From NCBI GenBank assembly GCA_025736915.1, contig CP107049.1, positions 930,001 through 994,000 on the forward strand: a stretch of DNA of 64,000 bases, given 5' to 3'. The notes beneath the pieces were generated by a model. It worked only from the letters and a program-made list of their open reading frames with translations. It was not told the origin of the DNA and did no database searches. The position numbers were made by a program, and so were the translations under genes. This stretch comes from Acinetobacter nosocomialis (GTDB taxonomy: Bacteria; Pseudomonadota; Gammaproteobacteria; Pseudomonadales; Moraxellaceae). This document shows, in pieces, positions 1 through 9,077 of this stretch (position 1 is the stretch's first letter; each line of letters begins with the position of its first letter).

Positions 1-1233
1 AGCAGATGAAATAAAGCCTGCTTCAAATGCTGAAGGTGCTAAGTTTACACCACGCTTTAACATGCCATGGAAGAACTTTTTGAAAGCTTCAATATCACAT
101 GCCAACATAGAGTCAAAGCTTGTAATGTCTTCTTGGTCAGTAAAATACAAACCGAACATTGCACCAGCTTGCTGAGTTTTAAATGGAATACCCGCTTCAT
201 CTGCTGCTGCTTGTAAGCCTGCAAGTAACTTTTCAAGTTGAGCAGATAATTTGCTGTAAAAGTCCGGTTGACGTAAATGTTTAAACATTTCGATACCAGC
301 GCGCATAGCAAGTGGGTTACCAGATAAAGTCCCCGCTTGGTATACACCCCCTAAAGGTGCGATGCACTCCATGATTTCACGCTTACCGCCAAAGGCACCT
401 ACAGGTAAACCAGCACCAATAATTTTACCTAAAGTCGTTAAGTCAGGTTTAACGTTATAAACTGACTGAGCACCGCCTAATGCAACGCGGAAACCTGTCA
501 TTACTTCGTCAATAATAAATACAGATTTGTATTCATCACACACATCACGAATCGCTTGTAAGAAACCATCAATTGGTTTCACCATATTCATGTTACCTGC
601 GACAGGTTCAATAATGACGCCTGCAATTTCATGACCAAATTTAGCAAAGCATTCTTTTAATGCTGCAATATCATTATATGGCAGCGTTAAAGTGTGTTTA
701 GCGAAGTCAGCTGGCACACCTTTTGATGTTGGTTCGCCCTCACCTTTAGTTAATAAACCAGAACCTGCTTTTACTAACAATGAGTCAGAGTGTCCGTGGT
801 AACAACCTTCAAACTTCACGATCTTGTCACGGCCAGTATAACCACGTGCTAAACGAATAGCAGTCATGGTCGCTTCTGTACCAGAGTTGGTCATACGTAC
901 CAATTCAATTGATGGCATGATTTCACAAATGATATCTGCCAATGTTGTTTCATGTACGGTTGGTGCGCCAAAACTTAAGCCATCTTCTGCTGCTGTTTGC
1001 ACAGCCTTAATAATATCCGGATGAGCATGGCCCAAAATCATTGGTCCCCAAGAGCCAACATAATCTACATAGCGCTTACCATCTACATCCCACAAATATG
1101 CACCTTTGGCTTTCTCAATGAAAACCGGTGTGCCTCCAACGCCATTAAAGGCACGTACCGGAGAGTTAACACCACCTGGAATGTGTTTGCTGGCTTGTTT
1201 AAATAACTGTTCTTGCTTTGGAGATAAACTCAT
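1..1233 (-). CDS. hemL: Glutamate-1-semialdehyde 2,1-aminomutase (partial, 3' end outside window)
   Basis: This PLP enzyme converts glutamate-1-semialdehyde to 5-aminolevulinate in the C5 route of tetrapyrrole synthesis in the cytoplasm. The frame is open from the ATG at 1233 to the window edge (411 codons), so only about the last 20 residues of a roughly 430-residue protein are missing. The N-terminus ([20 protein letters not shown]) and the stretches [25 protein letters not shown] and [13 protein letters not shown] are typical. The PLP lysine lies in [10 protein letters not shown] at about residue 270. thiE lies 42 bases upstream on the same strand, so the two may be co-transcribed. The assignment is firm; truncation is only due to the window edge. 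Confidence 0.97.
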
Positions 1234-1275
1234 GGAAATGCTCGTCTTAAATATCTAAAAAATAATTTTGAAAGC

Positions 1276-1887
1276 TTAAGAAAATAATTGTGCCCACGCT
1301 TGTACACGGGCAGGAATTTCAGCAGTTGATCGACCTAATATATCACTAATGACTGCACAGAGGTCAGCTCCAGCCTCAATCACAGGTTTTGAATTTTCAA
1401 CAGTCAAACCACCAATTGCACAAATAGGTAAATCATATTGAGCTGCTGCTTGCTTAATCACTTCTATACCTACATTGCCAGCCTCCGGTTTAGTGGCAGT
1501 TGCATAAACCGCACCAAAGGCAACATAAGTTGCACCATCGGCAATAGCTTTTTGGGCAAGTTCTAATGAGTTTAAGCAAGTACGGCCAATAATGACACCT
1601 TCTGGTAACTGCGATTTTGCATCGGTGATTTCACCATCGCTCTGACCTAAATGCACACCTAAACCAAACTGAGCAGCCAGTTTTAGGTCATCATTAATGA
1701 CAAAAGGAACCTGATATTTTTCACATAACTGTTTAATCTGTTCGACTTCAGCAGGCTGGTCGGCTTTGTCTACTTTTTTACGGCGGTACTGTAAAATTGC
1801 GATTTGACGGGTTGCGAGTGCGGCGTCTAATTTTTCTAATAATAATTGGATTGGGTCATCATTGGTAATGAGGTATAAACCGCGCAT
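1276..1887 (-). CDS. thiE: Thiamine-phosphate synthase
   Basis: A 203-residue TIM-barrel enzyme of usual family length. It condenses the thiazole phosphate with hydroxymethylpyrimidine diphosphate to give thiamine phosphate. The start MRGLYLITNDD, the QYRRK stretch, the diphosphate/Mg region (FVINDDLKLA, GVHLGQSDG), IGRTCLNSLELAQKA and the C-terminal GGLTVENSKPVIEAGADLCAV phosphate-binding part fit ThiE. It is followed 42 bases later by hemL on the same strand. No other thi gene is in the window. An inverted repeat upstream (1947-1982) could be a control site. Confidence 0.95.
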   Translation of the reverse strand: MRGLYLITNDDPIQLLLEKLDAALATRQIAILQYRRKKVDKADQPAEVEQIKQLCEKYQVPFVINDDLKLAAQFGLGVHLGQSDGEITDAKSQLPEGVIIGRTCLNSLELAQKAIADGATYVAFGAVYATATKPEAGNVGIEVIKQAAAQYDLPICAIGGLTVENSKPVIEAGADLCAVISDILGRSTAEIPARVQAWAQLFS

Positions 1888-1946
1888 ACTCTACTCTCGC
1901 TTTTTAAAAACTTCGCTAGTATAACGGATTTATAAGTCATCATAAG

Positions 1947-1982
1947 TACCGATTGATATAGGCTTATCAGTACCAATCGGTA
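1947..1982. promoter_or_regulatory. Inverted repeat upstream of thiE
   Basis: TACCGATTG (1947-1955) and CAATCGGTA (1974-1982) are perfect 9-base inverted copies separated by 18 bases. They lie 60-95 bases upstream of the thiE start, between thiE and the preceding minus-strand gene. The right copy extends to TACC-AATC-GGTA, itself a dyad, and the left is a similar half (TACC-GATT-GATA), as in sites bound by dimeric repressors. No U-tract follows, so it is not a terminator. The binding factor is unknown. Confidence 0.45.
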
Positions 1983-2003
1983 TATTAAAAATAGAAATAA
2001 AAA

Positions 2004-2387
2004 TCAACTTGGAATTTTATCGTGCTTGCGATCAATTAAACTTAACCGACCAGTCGCAACATCAGAGAGCATTCGCCAATCAGAAATAAAGCTATAAAGC
2101 GGTTGTTTAAAACTGGCAGGTTTATTTTTCTCAAACATAAAATGTCCAACCCATGCACATGCATAGCCAGAAACTAAACCATAGAGTGCGTATTTGGCCT
2201 GTTTCTTACGAATAGCTTTTGAAAAAAAGTATAGACCAATACTACTTCCCACCGCATGTAAGCGTCTGCTCATAATGTTACGGTGTTCAGTTAAATAAAA
2301 ACGATAAAATTCCTGATAGTTTTTAATAGGTAATTCAAACTCTGGCTGAGTTTCATGATTAAAATTTACGGGTGCATTCACGATCAT
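2004..2387 (-). CDS. DUF962 / Mpo1-like membrane protein
   Basis: A 127-residue protein with the DUF962/Mpo1 pattern: FYRFYLTEHRNIMSRRLHAVG at about residues 28-48, a hydrophobic central segment, then ACAWVGHFMFEKNKPASF and YSFISDWRML. The conserved His residues (EHRN, RRLHAVG, GHFMFEKN) are present. The yeast member Mpo1 is an Fe-dependent dioxygenase acting on 2-hydroxy fatty acids; the bacterial role is not established. An AGGA sits only 2 bases before the ATG at 2387 but 8 bases before an in-frame GTG at 2381, so the GTG may be the true start (125 residues). It stands alone on the minus strand. Confidence 0.8.
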   Translation of the reverse strand: MIVNAPVNFNHETQPEFELPIKNYQEFYRFYLTEHRNIMSRRLHAVGSSIGLYFFSKAIRKKQAKYALYGLVSGYACAWVGHFMFEKNKPASFKQPLYSFISDWRMLSDVATGRLSLIDRKHDKIPS

Positions 2388-2552
2388 CTTCCTGATTTTT
2401 ATTTGATCAAAACATCACCTGATTGTACACCTAAATAAAAGTGTAGCGTCATATGTTTGATTGTAACTTTCTCTATCAAAAACATTATTTTTAGCGCTAA
2501 GCTATTATACTTATTCAAGATAGTTTAAATACCTGATTCAGGGAGATCTGTT

Positions 2553-4016
2553 ATGGTTGAAGTTGAGCTTAAGTTTCAGTTACCTGAATCGAAGAAAAAA
2601 ACCGTCCAGCAATATTTAAAAAAACATAAAGCACAGCATATTCATTTACAAGCCAAGTATTACGATACGCCAGATCGCCTACTTGCAAAAAATGGTATGG
2701 CCTTACGCTTACGTAAAGAAAATGATCTGTGGGTACAAACCTTTAAGGCTGCCGGCCAAAGTCATTTACATCGTGTCGAAGAAGAAGTTTTTTTAGGAAA
2801 ATGCGATCAAGAACCTGACTTAAACCTTGAGTTATATAAAGACAATAAAGCCGTCACAGATTTGATTACTCAAGCTTTAGGCTCTGAAGTCGAAAAGCTA
2901 AGCTTACAGTTTGAGACTGATGTACAACGTACCTATCATGTTTTTGAAGCAGATGACACGGCAATTGAAGTCTGTCTTGATGACGGCGCCGTAAAAACAG
3001 CAACAGCACAAAGCAAAATTTGCGAAGTTGAGTTCGAACTTAAACAAGGTGCAGTTAAAACACTTATTCAATTTGCTCAGCAATGGATTAATCGTTATGA
3101 ACTTTGGCTCGATGTGAGAAGTAAAGCCGAGCGCGGTAATTTACTCGCATTGGGGCAAGCTGCTTCACCGGCTGTTCACGCAAAAAATCTGAACTTAGAT
3201 AAAGACATTTCAGCAGAACAGGCACTCAAAAAGATTGTAGAAAACTGTTTGGGACAATTCTTGCCTAACATGGCCGCAATTGCCGATGGAGTTGCCGAGG
3301 CTGAGCACATTCATCAGGCACGTGTAAGCTTACGCCGTTTACGTAGTGCACTAAAACATTTTTCAGTATGGTCAGACGAGTTAAACCCTGTGTGGGAAGA
3401 GCAAATTGCCGAACTGTTCCGTCAGCTTGGGGACACGCGAGATGAAGATGCCATTCGTACCGAAATTTTACCTATGATTGTGCAGCATGGTTCACCTGAG
3501 CTTTTACTTCCGCTCTCTGAACAGCCATTAAAAGACCTTGCCACACTGTTTAAATCAGCAGACACCATTAAGCTTATACTTGCCTTATTAGCATTTGCCT
3601 ATTCAGAAGAAGAAGATCAAAACGCCAAAGGAAAATTGAAAAAATATATAGGAAAAAGCTTAGATAAGTTACATCATCAAGTGGTGAGTAATGCCGATCA
3701 TTTCACTGAACTTGAAGTCACCGAACAACACAGAACGCGCAAGAAAGCCAAACAGCTTCGTTACTGCATTGAGTTTATATCGAGCTTATATCCTCGTAAA
3801 AATGTTCAGCAGTTTTTAAAACAATTACAGCCTGTGCAAAATACTTTAGGATTTTATAACGACTTATTTATTGCCGAAGATCTATTTAATAAAGCGATTG
3901 AACACGACCCACATTTTTGGTTTGCATTAGGATGGGTTAAAGCCAAACAACCTTATTTACAAAATCAGTCTGCCGAAGCTTTGCAAAAATTTAAACAGGC
4001 AAAAACATTTTGGTAA
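2553..4016 (+). CDS. CYTH-CHAD domain protein (inorganic triphosphatase-like)
   Basis: A 487-residue two-domain protein. The N-terminal CYTH domain (about 1-200) opens with the ExExK signature VEVELKFQL and carries the basic and acidic strands of the triphosphate tunnel (MALRLRKEND, KAAGQSHLHRVEEE, EVCLDDGAVK). The C-terminal CHAD domain (about 220-480) is helical with conserved His/Arg-rich helices (IHQARVSLRRLRSALKHF, TEQHRTRKKAKQLRY) expected to bind polyphosphate. E. coli YgiF has the same architecture and hydrolyses inorganic triphosphate. The start is supported by GGGAGA 8 bases upstream. It is monocistronic and ends in a strong hairpin shared with the convergent gene. Confidence 0.9.
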   Translation: MVEVELKFQLPESKKKTVQQYLKKHKAQHIHLQAKYYDTPDRLLAKNGMALRLRKENDLWVQTFKAAGQSHLHRVEEEVFLGKCDQEPDLNLELYKDNKAVTDLITQALGSEVEKLSLQFETDVQRTYHVFEADDTAIEVCLDDGAVKTATAQSKICEVEFELKQGAVKTLIQFAQQWINRYELWLDVRSKAERGNLLALGQAASPAVHAKNLNLDKDISAEQALKKIVENCLGQFLPNMAAIADGVAEAEHIHQARVSLRRLRSALKHFSVWSDELNPVWEEQIAELFRQLGDTRDEDAIRTEILPMIVQHGSPELLLPLSEQPLKDLATLFKSADTIKLILALLAFAYSEEEDQNAKGKLKKYIGKSLDKLHHQVVSNADHFTELEVTEQHRTRKKAKQLRYCIEFISSLYPRKNVQQFLKQLQPVQNTLGFYNDLFIAEDLFNKAIEHDPHFWFALGWVKAKQPYLQNQSAEALQKFKQAKTFW

Positions 4017-4024
4017 GAATCTTG

Positions 4025-4053
4025 AAGTCGCGGCAAATATGCCGCGACTTTTT
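4025..4053 (+). terminator. Rho-independent terminator after the CYTH-CHAD gene
   Basis: AAGTCGCGGCA (4025-4035) and TGCCGCGACTT (4040-4050) form a perfect 11-bp stem with an AATA loop, followed by a T-run. It lies between convergent genes. Confidence 0.85.
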
Positions 4054-4684
4054 ATCTATATTTACCAAATACTTTCCATACACCGTTATCTGCTAATGGA
4101 TCGCTATAGCTATCACTACGCTGTTTTCTTGGTTTATCGCGAGCATCGACGAGTTTAAAGTGTGGCTCTACCCCTAACACAATACCATTGGTATAAAACC
4201 GTGAACGCGTATATTCACTTTGACCATGCTGGAATACATAAGTCCGTAAATCAATAAATTCACGGTGTGCAACTAGCGCTGCTGTATCATCACTTTGCAA
4301 CCATTCTTGCATGGTAAATATCTGATCTGTTTCAAACTGCCCACATTTTTCAATAAGACTCGCAACACCTCGGAAAGTTTTTGATTCTTTTGCGCGTGTT
4401 TTATTAATACGAATACGGTCTACATGGAAAAAGAATAAGGGTAAGTTTAGATGGCTTGGTAAATGAATTGCATCTGGTAATTCATCTTCCATAAAAGGTT
4501 GAAAAAGCTCTTGTGCCCTTTCTATTAAATCTTTCCATTGCTGATAATAGGCCACAACTTCTTCTTGCAAACCATAATAAATTGGCAGCCCTTCTACATG
4601 CTCCAAATATTGGGGTGGAAAAATATGCTGGCGTAATAAAGCAATGTCTGTTTTTAGACTTTGAACGGCAATTGCATCTTGCAT
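4052..4684 (-). CDS. Conserved hypothetical protein (210 aa)
   Basis: I do not recognise a family. The 210-residue protein is soluble-looking, rich in aromatic and charged residues, with no signal peptide or membrane segment. It has an N-terminal helical part (about 1-75), a central LPLFFFHVDRIRINKTRAKES stretch and a C-terminal part with FYTNGIVLGVEPHFKLVDARD. The start is well supported: GGGAG lies 7 bases before the ATG. It is flanked by its own terminator region and a divergent gene (4788), so it is probably monocistronic. Composition matches its neighbours and gives no sign of recent transfer. Confidence 0.75.
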   Translation of the reverse strand: MQDAIAVQSLKTDIALLRQHIFPPQYLEHVEGLPIYYGLQEEVVAYYQQWKDLIERAQELFQPFMEDELPDAIHLPSHLNLPLFFFHVDRIRINKTRAKESKTFRGVASLIEKCGQFETDQIFTMQEWLQSDDTAALVAHREFIDLRTYVFQHGQSEYTRSRFYTNGIVLGVEPHFKLVDARDKPRKQRSDSYSDPLADNGVWKVFGKYR

Positions 4685-4787
4685 ATTAAAACTCCCAATA
4701 CTTAGGCTATTTACAGACTAAGGCAAAGGTTTTGTTTCCGCAAGGCTTTGCCTATAATAAGCAGCTCTATTTTTGCGGGAATAAGTC

Positions 4788-5171
4788 ATGTCTCAAAAGA
4801 TTAATGCAACAGATATTACTGAAGAAGAAGCGTTAAATGCTGTTTTCTTTGAGCGTGCGGATGAATTCATTAAACAAGCAAATGATTTTTGTCGCCCGCC
4901 AAAAGGCCAAAAGCCAGACCCGGCCGAGCTTCGTGGTCAAGTGAGCGCAGCCATGTTATTTGCAACTGCTCGTTTTAATACATGGGTGGCTGCCAATAAT
5001 TTTAAAGATGGTAATGAAATGCGTGATGCAAAAGATCAGGTGATGTCTTACCTTCTTCAACAGTTCCAAATGATGCTTGAAGATAACTTTGATGAGTATT
5101 GTGAACAGTTCGATAACTACTTACGTTTCCGTAAGAATGAAGATTTTCATACTCACAAACACGACCATTAA
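4788..5171 (+). CDS. DUF3144-like conserved protein (127 aa)
   Basis: A small acidic soluble protein. FFERADEFIKQANDFC at about residues 20-35, then RGQVSAAMLFATARFNTWVAA and a C-terminal FDEYCEQFDNYLRFRKNEDF fit my recollection of the DUF3144 family of proteobacterial proteins, whose function is unknown. It ends in His-rich HTHKHDH, which could bind metal, but this is a guess. The start has GCGGGA about 8 bases upstream. A TATAAT at 4753-4758 is a possible -10 box, with only a weak -35. Confidence 0.75.
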   Translation: MSQKINATDITEEEALNAVFFERADEFIKQANDFCRPPKGQKPDPAELRGQVSAAMLFATARFNTWVAANNFKDGNEMRDAKDQVMSYLLQQFQMMLEDNFDEYCEQFDNYLRFRKNEDFHTHKHDH

Positions 5172-5190
5172 AATATTTTACCACTCAAAT

Positions 5191-5215
5191 AAAAAGCCAC
5201 ATGAAGTGGCTTTTT
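5191..5215. terminator. Bidirectional terminator
   Basis: AAAAAGCCAC (5191-5200) and GTGGCTTTTT (5206-5215) form a 10-bp stem around a 5-base loop, with A- and T-tracts on either side. It serves both the 4788-5171 gene and the convergent M16 peptidase gene. Confidence 0.85.
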
Positions 5216-5228
5216 ATTTGGCAATTAT

Positions 5229-7991
5229 TTACTGCTTTTGTGCTTGACCATACTGGTCAGCCATAACTTCAACAAGATTTGAAGGTTTAATATATTTTTT
5301 AATAACTGCGTTCACATCAGCAACCGTTAACTTTGTTAACTCTTGGTCATGTTTAACACGGTCAAGTAATGTTTTACCTGACTCAAGCTCTAGATTTAAC
5401 ATACCGTGGATATTACGTTCATCTTCTAAGGCAGTAACACGTTTCTTCATGATATCCGCCTTCGCTGCTGCAAGCTCCTGCTCTGTAATACCATGAGTAA
5501 TTAAGTCATTTAGAACCTTATGAACTGAAGCAGAAACTTGTGCCGAGCGACCAGCCGTATAATTTGCACTAATGCTTAACGCACCTACATTCGTGTCTCG
5601 ATCTAATTGCAAACCAGTACCAAAACCATATACCAATGCATTTTTTTCACGAAGCTCTTGAGCCAAACGTGAAGAAATTTGAGATTCACCCAAAATGTAA
5701 TTCATTAAAATTAATGCAGAAGCATCAGGATGGTTTTTCCCAACTGGTAAGGCAAGTACGCTTTGATAACTACCAAACTCACGTTGTTCAGATAAAGCAT
5801 GTACTTGTTGAGCAGGGAAATCAACGTGCTGAATCAAGATTTTTTCATACGGTTGTTTGCTATTCCAGCTTCCGAACTCTTGATTCAATAGCTTTTTCAT
5901 TTTTTGGGCATCAAATGCACCTGTAATCGCAATTTGCGCATGATTCATGGCAAAGAAATGCTGATAAAGCTCTTTGACTTGTTCTTGAGTCACATTCTTT
6001 AATTGTTTTTTAGCCAGCTCCGGTTCAAAGTGATAACGCAAATCACCCGGCTGGTATTCTTCTACCAAGCGAGATAATGTTAGACCTGCTACCACATCCG
6101 GTTCTGTATAAGGACGATCAAGACTAGATAAGCTTTGAGATTTAATTAAGTCAAATTGAGATTGTTCAAATTTAGGATTTTTCATGACCTCTAGAACAAA
6201 CTTGAAAAACTCATCGAACTTCTCAGTTTTAGATTGAATATTAATGGTCATGCCATTGCCATCGGCACTCGCATAAGCTGCGCCACCTGCATCAATCGAT
6301 TTATCGGCAATATCTTGCAAGCTATATTTATCAGAACCGCGAAGTAATAAATATGAAGTTAAATCAACAACCGTACCTTTATCGAATAAAGATTTTTCAG
6401 TACCAAAATCCATAGTAATGGTGGCATAGGTACGATCATCACGGGTTTCTACAGGGAATAAAGCATACTTCATCCCATTTTTAAGTTTTCCGCGAATGAT
6501 CTTTTTCTCATTACTCTCGGCATATTGCTTAGACGTTTTTAAAAACTCGGCAACTTCTTGTTGATAAACTTTCGGATCTTTTAAAGGCTCTGCTTTAACA
6601 TCTGTTTGATCTAATGTTTTAGGCTTATCTTTTGCGTCGAGTTGTAATGCTTTCTTTTGGTCTTCTGGTGTTGGCAAAATATCGCCATCAATACGATGAC
6701 CTGCAACAAGGAACTGTTTTAAGGTTTGATTTACCTCATTGAGCTTCACTTTATCAATTGAATCTAAATCTTTAAAATATTGGTCCCATTGCCCATCCGC
6801 TACAGTGTAATCACTTAAACGGGAACCCAAAGCAACGGCATCTTTATTGACTAACTCACCTTGCGTTTTCATTAAGCTTTTTACACGATTTAGCTCAGTC
6901 TCTGTAAAAGGTTTACCCTTTTCAATTCCAGAGAGCAAAGCGCTTTCAACTTTTTTAGGGTCATTTTTTGGTGAATAAATAGCACCTAAAAATACGACGT
7001 TAAAATCTTGATCTAGCCATGTTGATGCCTGAACGTCTGTACTAACACCTGTTTCAACCATATTTTGGTACAAATGACCACTTGGCTGCATGGTATACAA
7101 CATAGGTGCGAAAGCCAGTTCCGGTTGAATTTTTGTGTTTTTACCATCCATATAGATATGGAATTTGGCCAAATCACTACCCTTTTTCACCACAAACTCA
7201 CGGTTTTTGAGTTTTGTAGAATCTAACACAGGCACTTGAACAGGCTTAGGCACAGCTCTTGCAGGAATTGGGCTAAAATATTGATCTATCGTTTTTAAAA
7301 CATCAGTTTTATCAAACTTGCCTGAAATCACCATAACCGCATTATTAGGCGCATACCAACTGCGATAGAACTGGTTCAACTCAGGCATTTTAATTGACTT
7401 AAGCTCAGGTAAATCACCAATCGGTAATCGACCTAGATATTGATTACCATAAGCCGACTTCCACATTTGATCCATCAAGACAGCAAAAGGCTGATCCATA
7501 CGGACTTCACGTTCACGCTTTACGATTTCAATTTCAGAAGGCACAAATTTTTCTTGTAGAACTAATTTGTCCATGCGCTCAGATTCAAGGTACAGCACTT
7601 GATCGAGTGCTGTTTTTTCTGGACGGACAATATTGGTGTATTTGGTTGAATAGTAATCCGTGCTCGCATTCGTCATTAACGTATATTGATCTAAACGGCG
7701 TTGGAATTCTTCACCTTTTACATTTTGCGTGCCTTTAAATGCTAAATGTTCGAGTAAATGTGCTAAACCACTTTTACCCTGTGGATCATTTAAAGAACCC
7801 GTTAAATAAATGGTATTAATAAAGATTTTATTTTCTTTGTCATTCGGCGCAAGCACTACCCGAAAACCATTATCTAATTTATATTCCTCAACATTTTGCT
7901 TACTTTTTACTAATGTTGTTTGTGCAAAAGAGGCAGCACTTAAACCAAAAATACATAGGGAGAGAGTCAGTTGTTTAAACTGCATAAACAT
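5229..7991 (-). CDS. M16 family zinc metallopeptidase, exported (PqqL-like, 920 aa)
   Basis: A full-length two-module M16 peptidase expected in the periplasm. Residues 1-23 form a signal peptide (hydrophobic LTLSLCIFGLSAASFAQ). The inverted zinc motif HLLEH is at residues 78-82, with the further glutamate in the IEIVKRERE stretch at about 155-160. The second half (from about 490) repeats the fold without an HxxEH, as expected for an inactive half that closes the chamber. The size (about 920) matches PqqL/YddC-type enzymes rather than the 450-residue processing peptidases. ATGs at 7991 and 7985 are both possible; neither has a clear ribosome site. It stands alone with a shared terminator. The substrate is unknown. 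Confidence 0.93.
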   Translation of the reverse strand: MFMQFKQLTLSLCIFGLSAASFAQTTLVKSKQNVEEYKLDNGFRVVLAPNDKENKIFINTIYLTGSLNDPQGKSGLAHLLEHLAFKGTQNVKGEEFQRRLDQYTLMTNASTDYYSTKYTNIVRPEKTALDQVLYLESERMDKLVLQEKFVPSEIEIVKREREVRMDQPFAVLMDQMWKSAYGNQYLGRLPIGDLPELKSIKMPELNQFYRSWYAPNNAVMVISGKFDKTDVLKTIDQYFSPIPARAVPKPVQVPVLDSTKLKNREFVVKKGSDLAKFHIYMDGKNTKIQPELAFAPMLYTMQPSGHLYQNMVETGVSTDVQASTWLDQDFNVVFLGAIYSPKNDPKKVESALLSGIEKGKPFTETELNRVKSLMKTQGELVNKDAVALGSRLSDYTVADGQWDQYFKDLDSIDKVKLNEVNQTLKQFLVAGHRIDGDILPTPEDQKKALQLDAKDKPKTLDQTDVKAEPLKDPKVYQQEVAEFLKTSKQYAESNEKKIIRGKLKNGMKYALFPVETRDDRTYATITMDFGTEKSLFDKGTVVDLTSYLLLRGSDKYSLQDIADKSIDAGGAAYASADGNGMTINIQSKTEKFDEFFKFVLEVMKNPKFEQSQFDLIKSQSLSSLDRPYTEPDVVAGLTLSRLVEEYQPGDLRYHFEPELAKKQLKNVTQEQVKELYQHFFAMNHAQIAITGAFDAQKMKKLLNQEFGSWNSKQPYEKILIQHVDFPAQQVHALSEQREFGSYQSVLALPVGKNHPDASALILMNYILGESQISSRLAQELREKNALVYGFGTGLQLDRDTNVGALSISANYTAGRSAQVSASVHKVLNDLITHGITEQELAAAKADIMKKRVTALEDERNIHGMLNLELESGKTLLDRVKHDQELTKLTVADVNAVIKKYIKPSNLVEVMADQYGQAQKQ

Positions 7992-8078
7992 ATAAATACC
8001 AATTAATTTGAATAATAAAAAATCAATAGTTGTGTGACTATAGTAGGAAATTTGAGCTGACTTTCATAGTAAAGATTT

Positions 8079-8106
8079 GAAAAAAAAGCCGTTTATTTAA
8101 ACGGCC
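8079..8106 (-). terminator. Terminator after the PhzF-family gene
   Basis: GCCGTTTA (8088-8095) and TAAACGGC (8098-8105) form the stem. The A-run at 8079-8087 is read as the U-tract on the minus strand, immediately downstream of the gene ending at 8114. Confidence 0.8.
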
Positions 8107-8113
8107 TTATATT

Positions 8114-8929
8114 TTAAGGAAAAATTTCGGCTTGCATATAAAGTTTGCCATATCCCGAAATTTCAATACGTTCCTGATTTAAGACATTACAATACAATAC
8201 GCCTCCACGGCTAGAAGCCTGATAGGCCACAATATTATTTTTAGCGAGTTTCTCTGCCCATAGTGGCGCTATTGCGGTATGAATTGAACCAGTAACCGGG
8301 TCTTCATCAATGCCTGCGACAGGTGCAAAATAACGAGAAACACAGTCATATTGATCGTCAGCTTTTGAGGTGATTGCAACATCCATTGCTGTAGTTGTAA
8401 TTGCAGTCCGCTTACCTAAGGCTTTAAGTAAGTTCATGTCAGGTTGCTCATCTAACACATCTTGCACTGACTCATATTCAACAATGTAGGCTTGAATATT
8501 TTGATAAACCGCTTTAAAAGGTTTTGTTAATGCTTGACGTAAAATAGCCGGATAATCTTCAACTTGCTGAGCTTTACGAATTGGAAAATCCATTCTGATT
8601 TTGCCGTCTTCATCTTGATGAACTACAAACAAACCTAAGTTTCGTACATGAAAATTAAGAGTCTTTTTCTCAGTAAAATCTTTAAATAATACGAAAGCAC
8701 TCGCAAGAGTCGCATGCCCGCAAAAATCCACCTCAACCGTTGGAGTAAACCAACGTATTTCATAATTTTCAGAGTCTATAATTTTTACAAAAGCAGTCTC
8801 AGATAAGTTATTTTCAAGTGCTATCTTTTGCATTAAATCTGCATCTGGCCACTCTTTTCCAACAATCACAGCAGCCGGATTTCCACGAAATAGCTCTTTG
8901 GTAAAAGCATCGACTTGATACATTTTCAT
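8114..8929 (-). CDS. PhzF family isomerase/epimerase
   Basis: A 271-residue member of the PhzF/YddE family (diaminopimelate-epimerase fold, two matching halves). Family marks are YQVDAFTKELFRGNPAAVI at the N-terminus, NNLSETAFV with the catalytic-type Glu at about 46, WFTPTVEVDFCGHATLASA, and DEDPVTGSIHTAIAPLW in the second half. PhzF itself isomerises a phenazine precursor, but no other phz genes are present, so the substrate is unknown and a phenazine role should not be assumed. MKM offers two ATGs (8929 and 8923). The gene is monocistronic. Confidence 0.92.
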   Translation of the reverse strand: MKMYQVDAFTKELFRGNPAAVIVGKEWPDADLMQKIALENNLSETAFVKIIDSENYEIRWFTPTVEVDFCGHATLASAFVLFKDFTEKKTLNFHVRNLGLFVVHQDEDGKIRMDFPIRKAQQVEDYPAILRQALTKPFKAVYQNIQAYIVEYESVQDVLDEQPDMNLLKALGKRTAITTTAMDVAITSKADDQYDCVSRYFAPVAGIDEDPVTGSIHTAIAPLWAEKLAKNNIVAYQASSRGGVLYCNVLNQERIEISGYGKLYMQAEIFP

Positions 8930-9032
8930 GTTAGTGCTCTCTTTCTTAATAGGCTCATTTTCGAAAATTATTTAAAAGAAAAATAGATACAGTTTTTTAA
9001 AAATTAACATCACAGTTGCAAGTTACACATAT

Positions 9033-9066
9033 AAAAAAACGGCTCATCCAGAGTGGAGAGCCGTTT
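9033..9066 (-). terminator. Terminator after tcyP
   Basis: AAACGGCTC (9037-9045) pairs with GAGCCGTTT (9058-9066). The A-run from 9033 gives a U-tract on the minus strand. Confidence 0.8.
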
Positions 9067-9077
9067 AATATTAACTC

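Noticed and set aside
57-347. 96-codon minus-strand open frame at the window start
   Set aside because: It lies in another frame within hemL, whose frame is continuous from 1233 to base 1.
8114-8929. PhzF homologue as sign of a phenazine pathway
   Set aside because: No other phz gene is nearby; the family is broad and most members have unrelated or unknown substrates.
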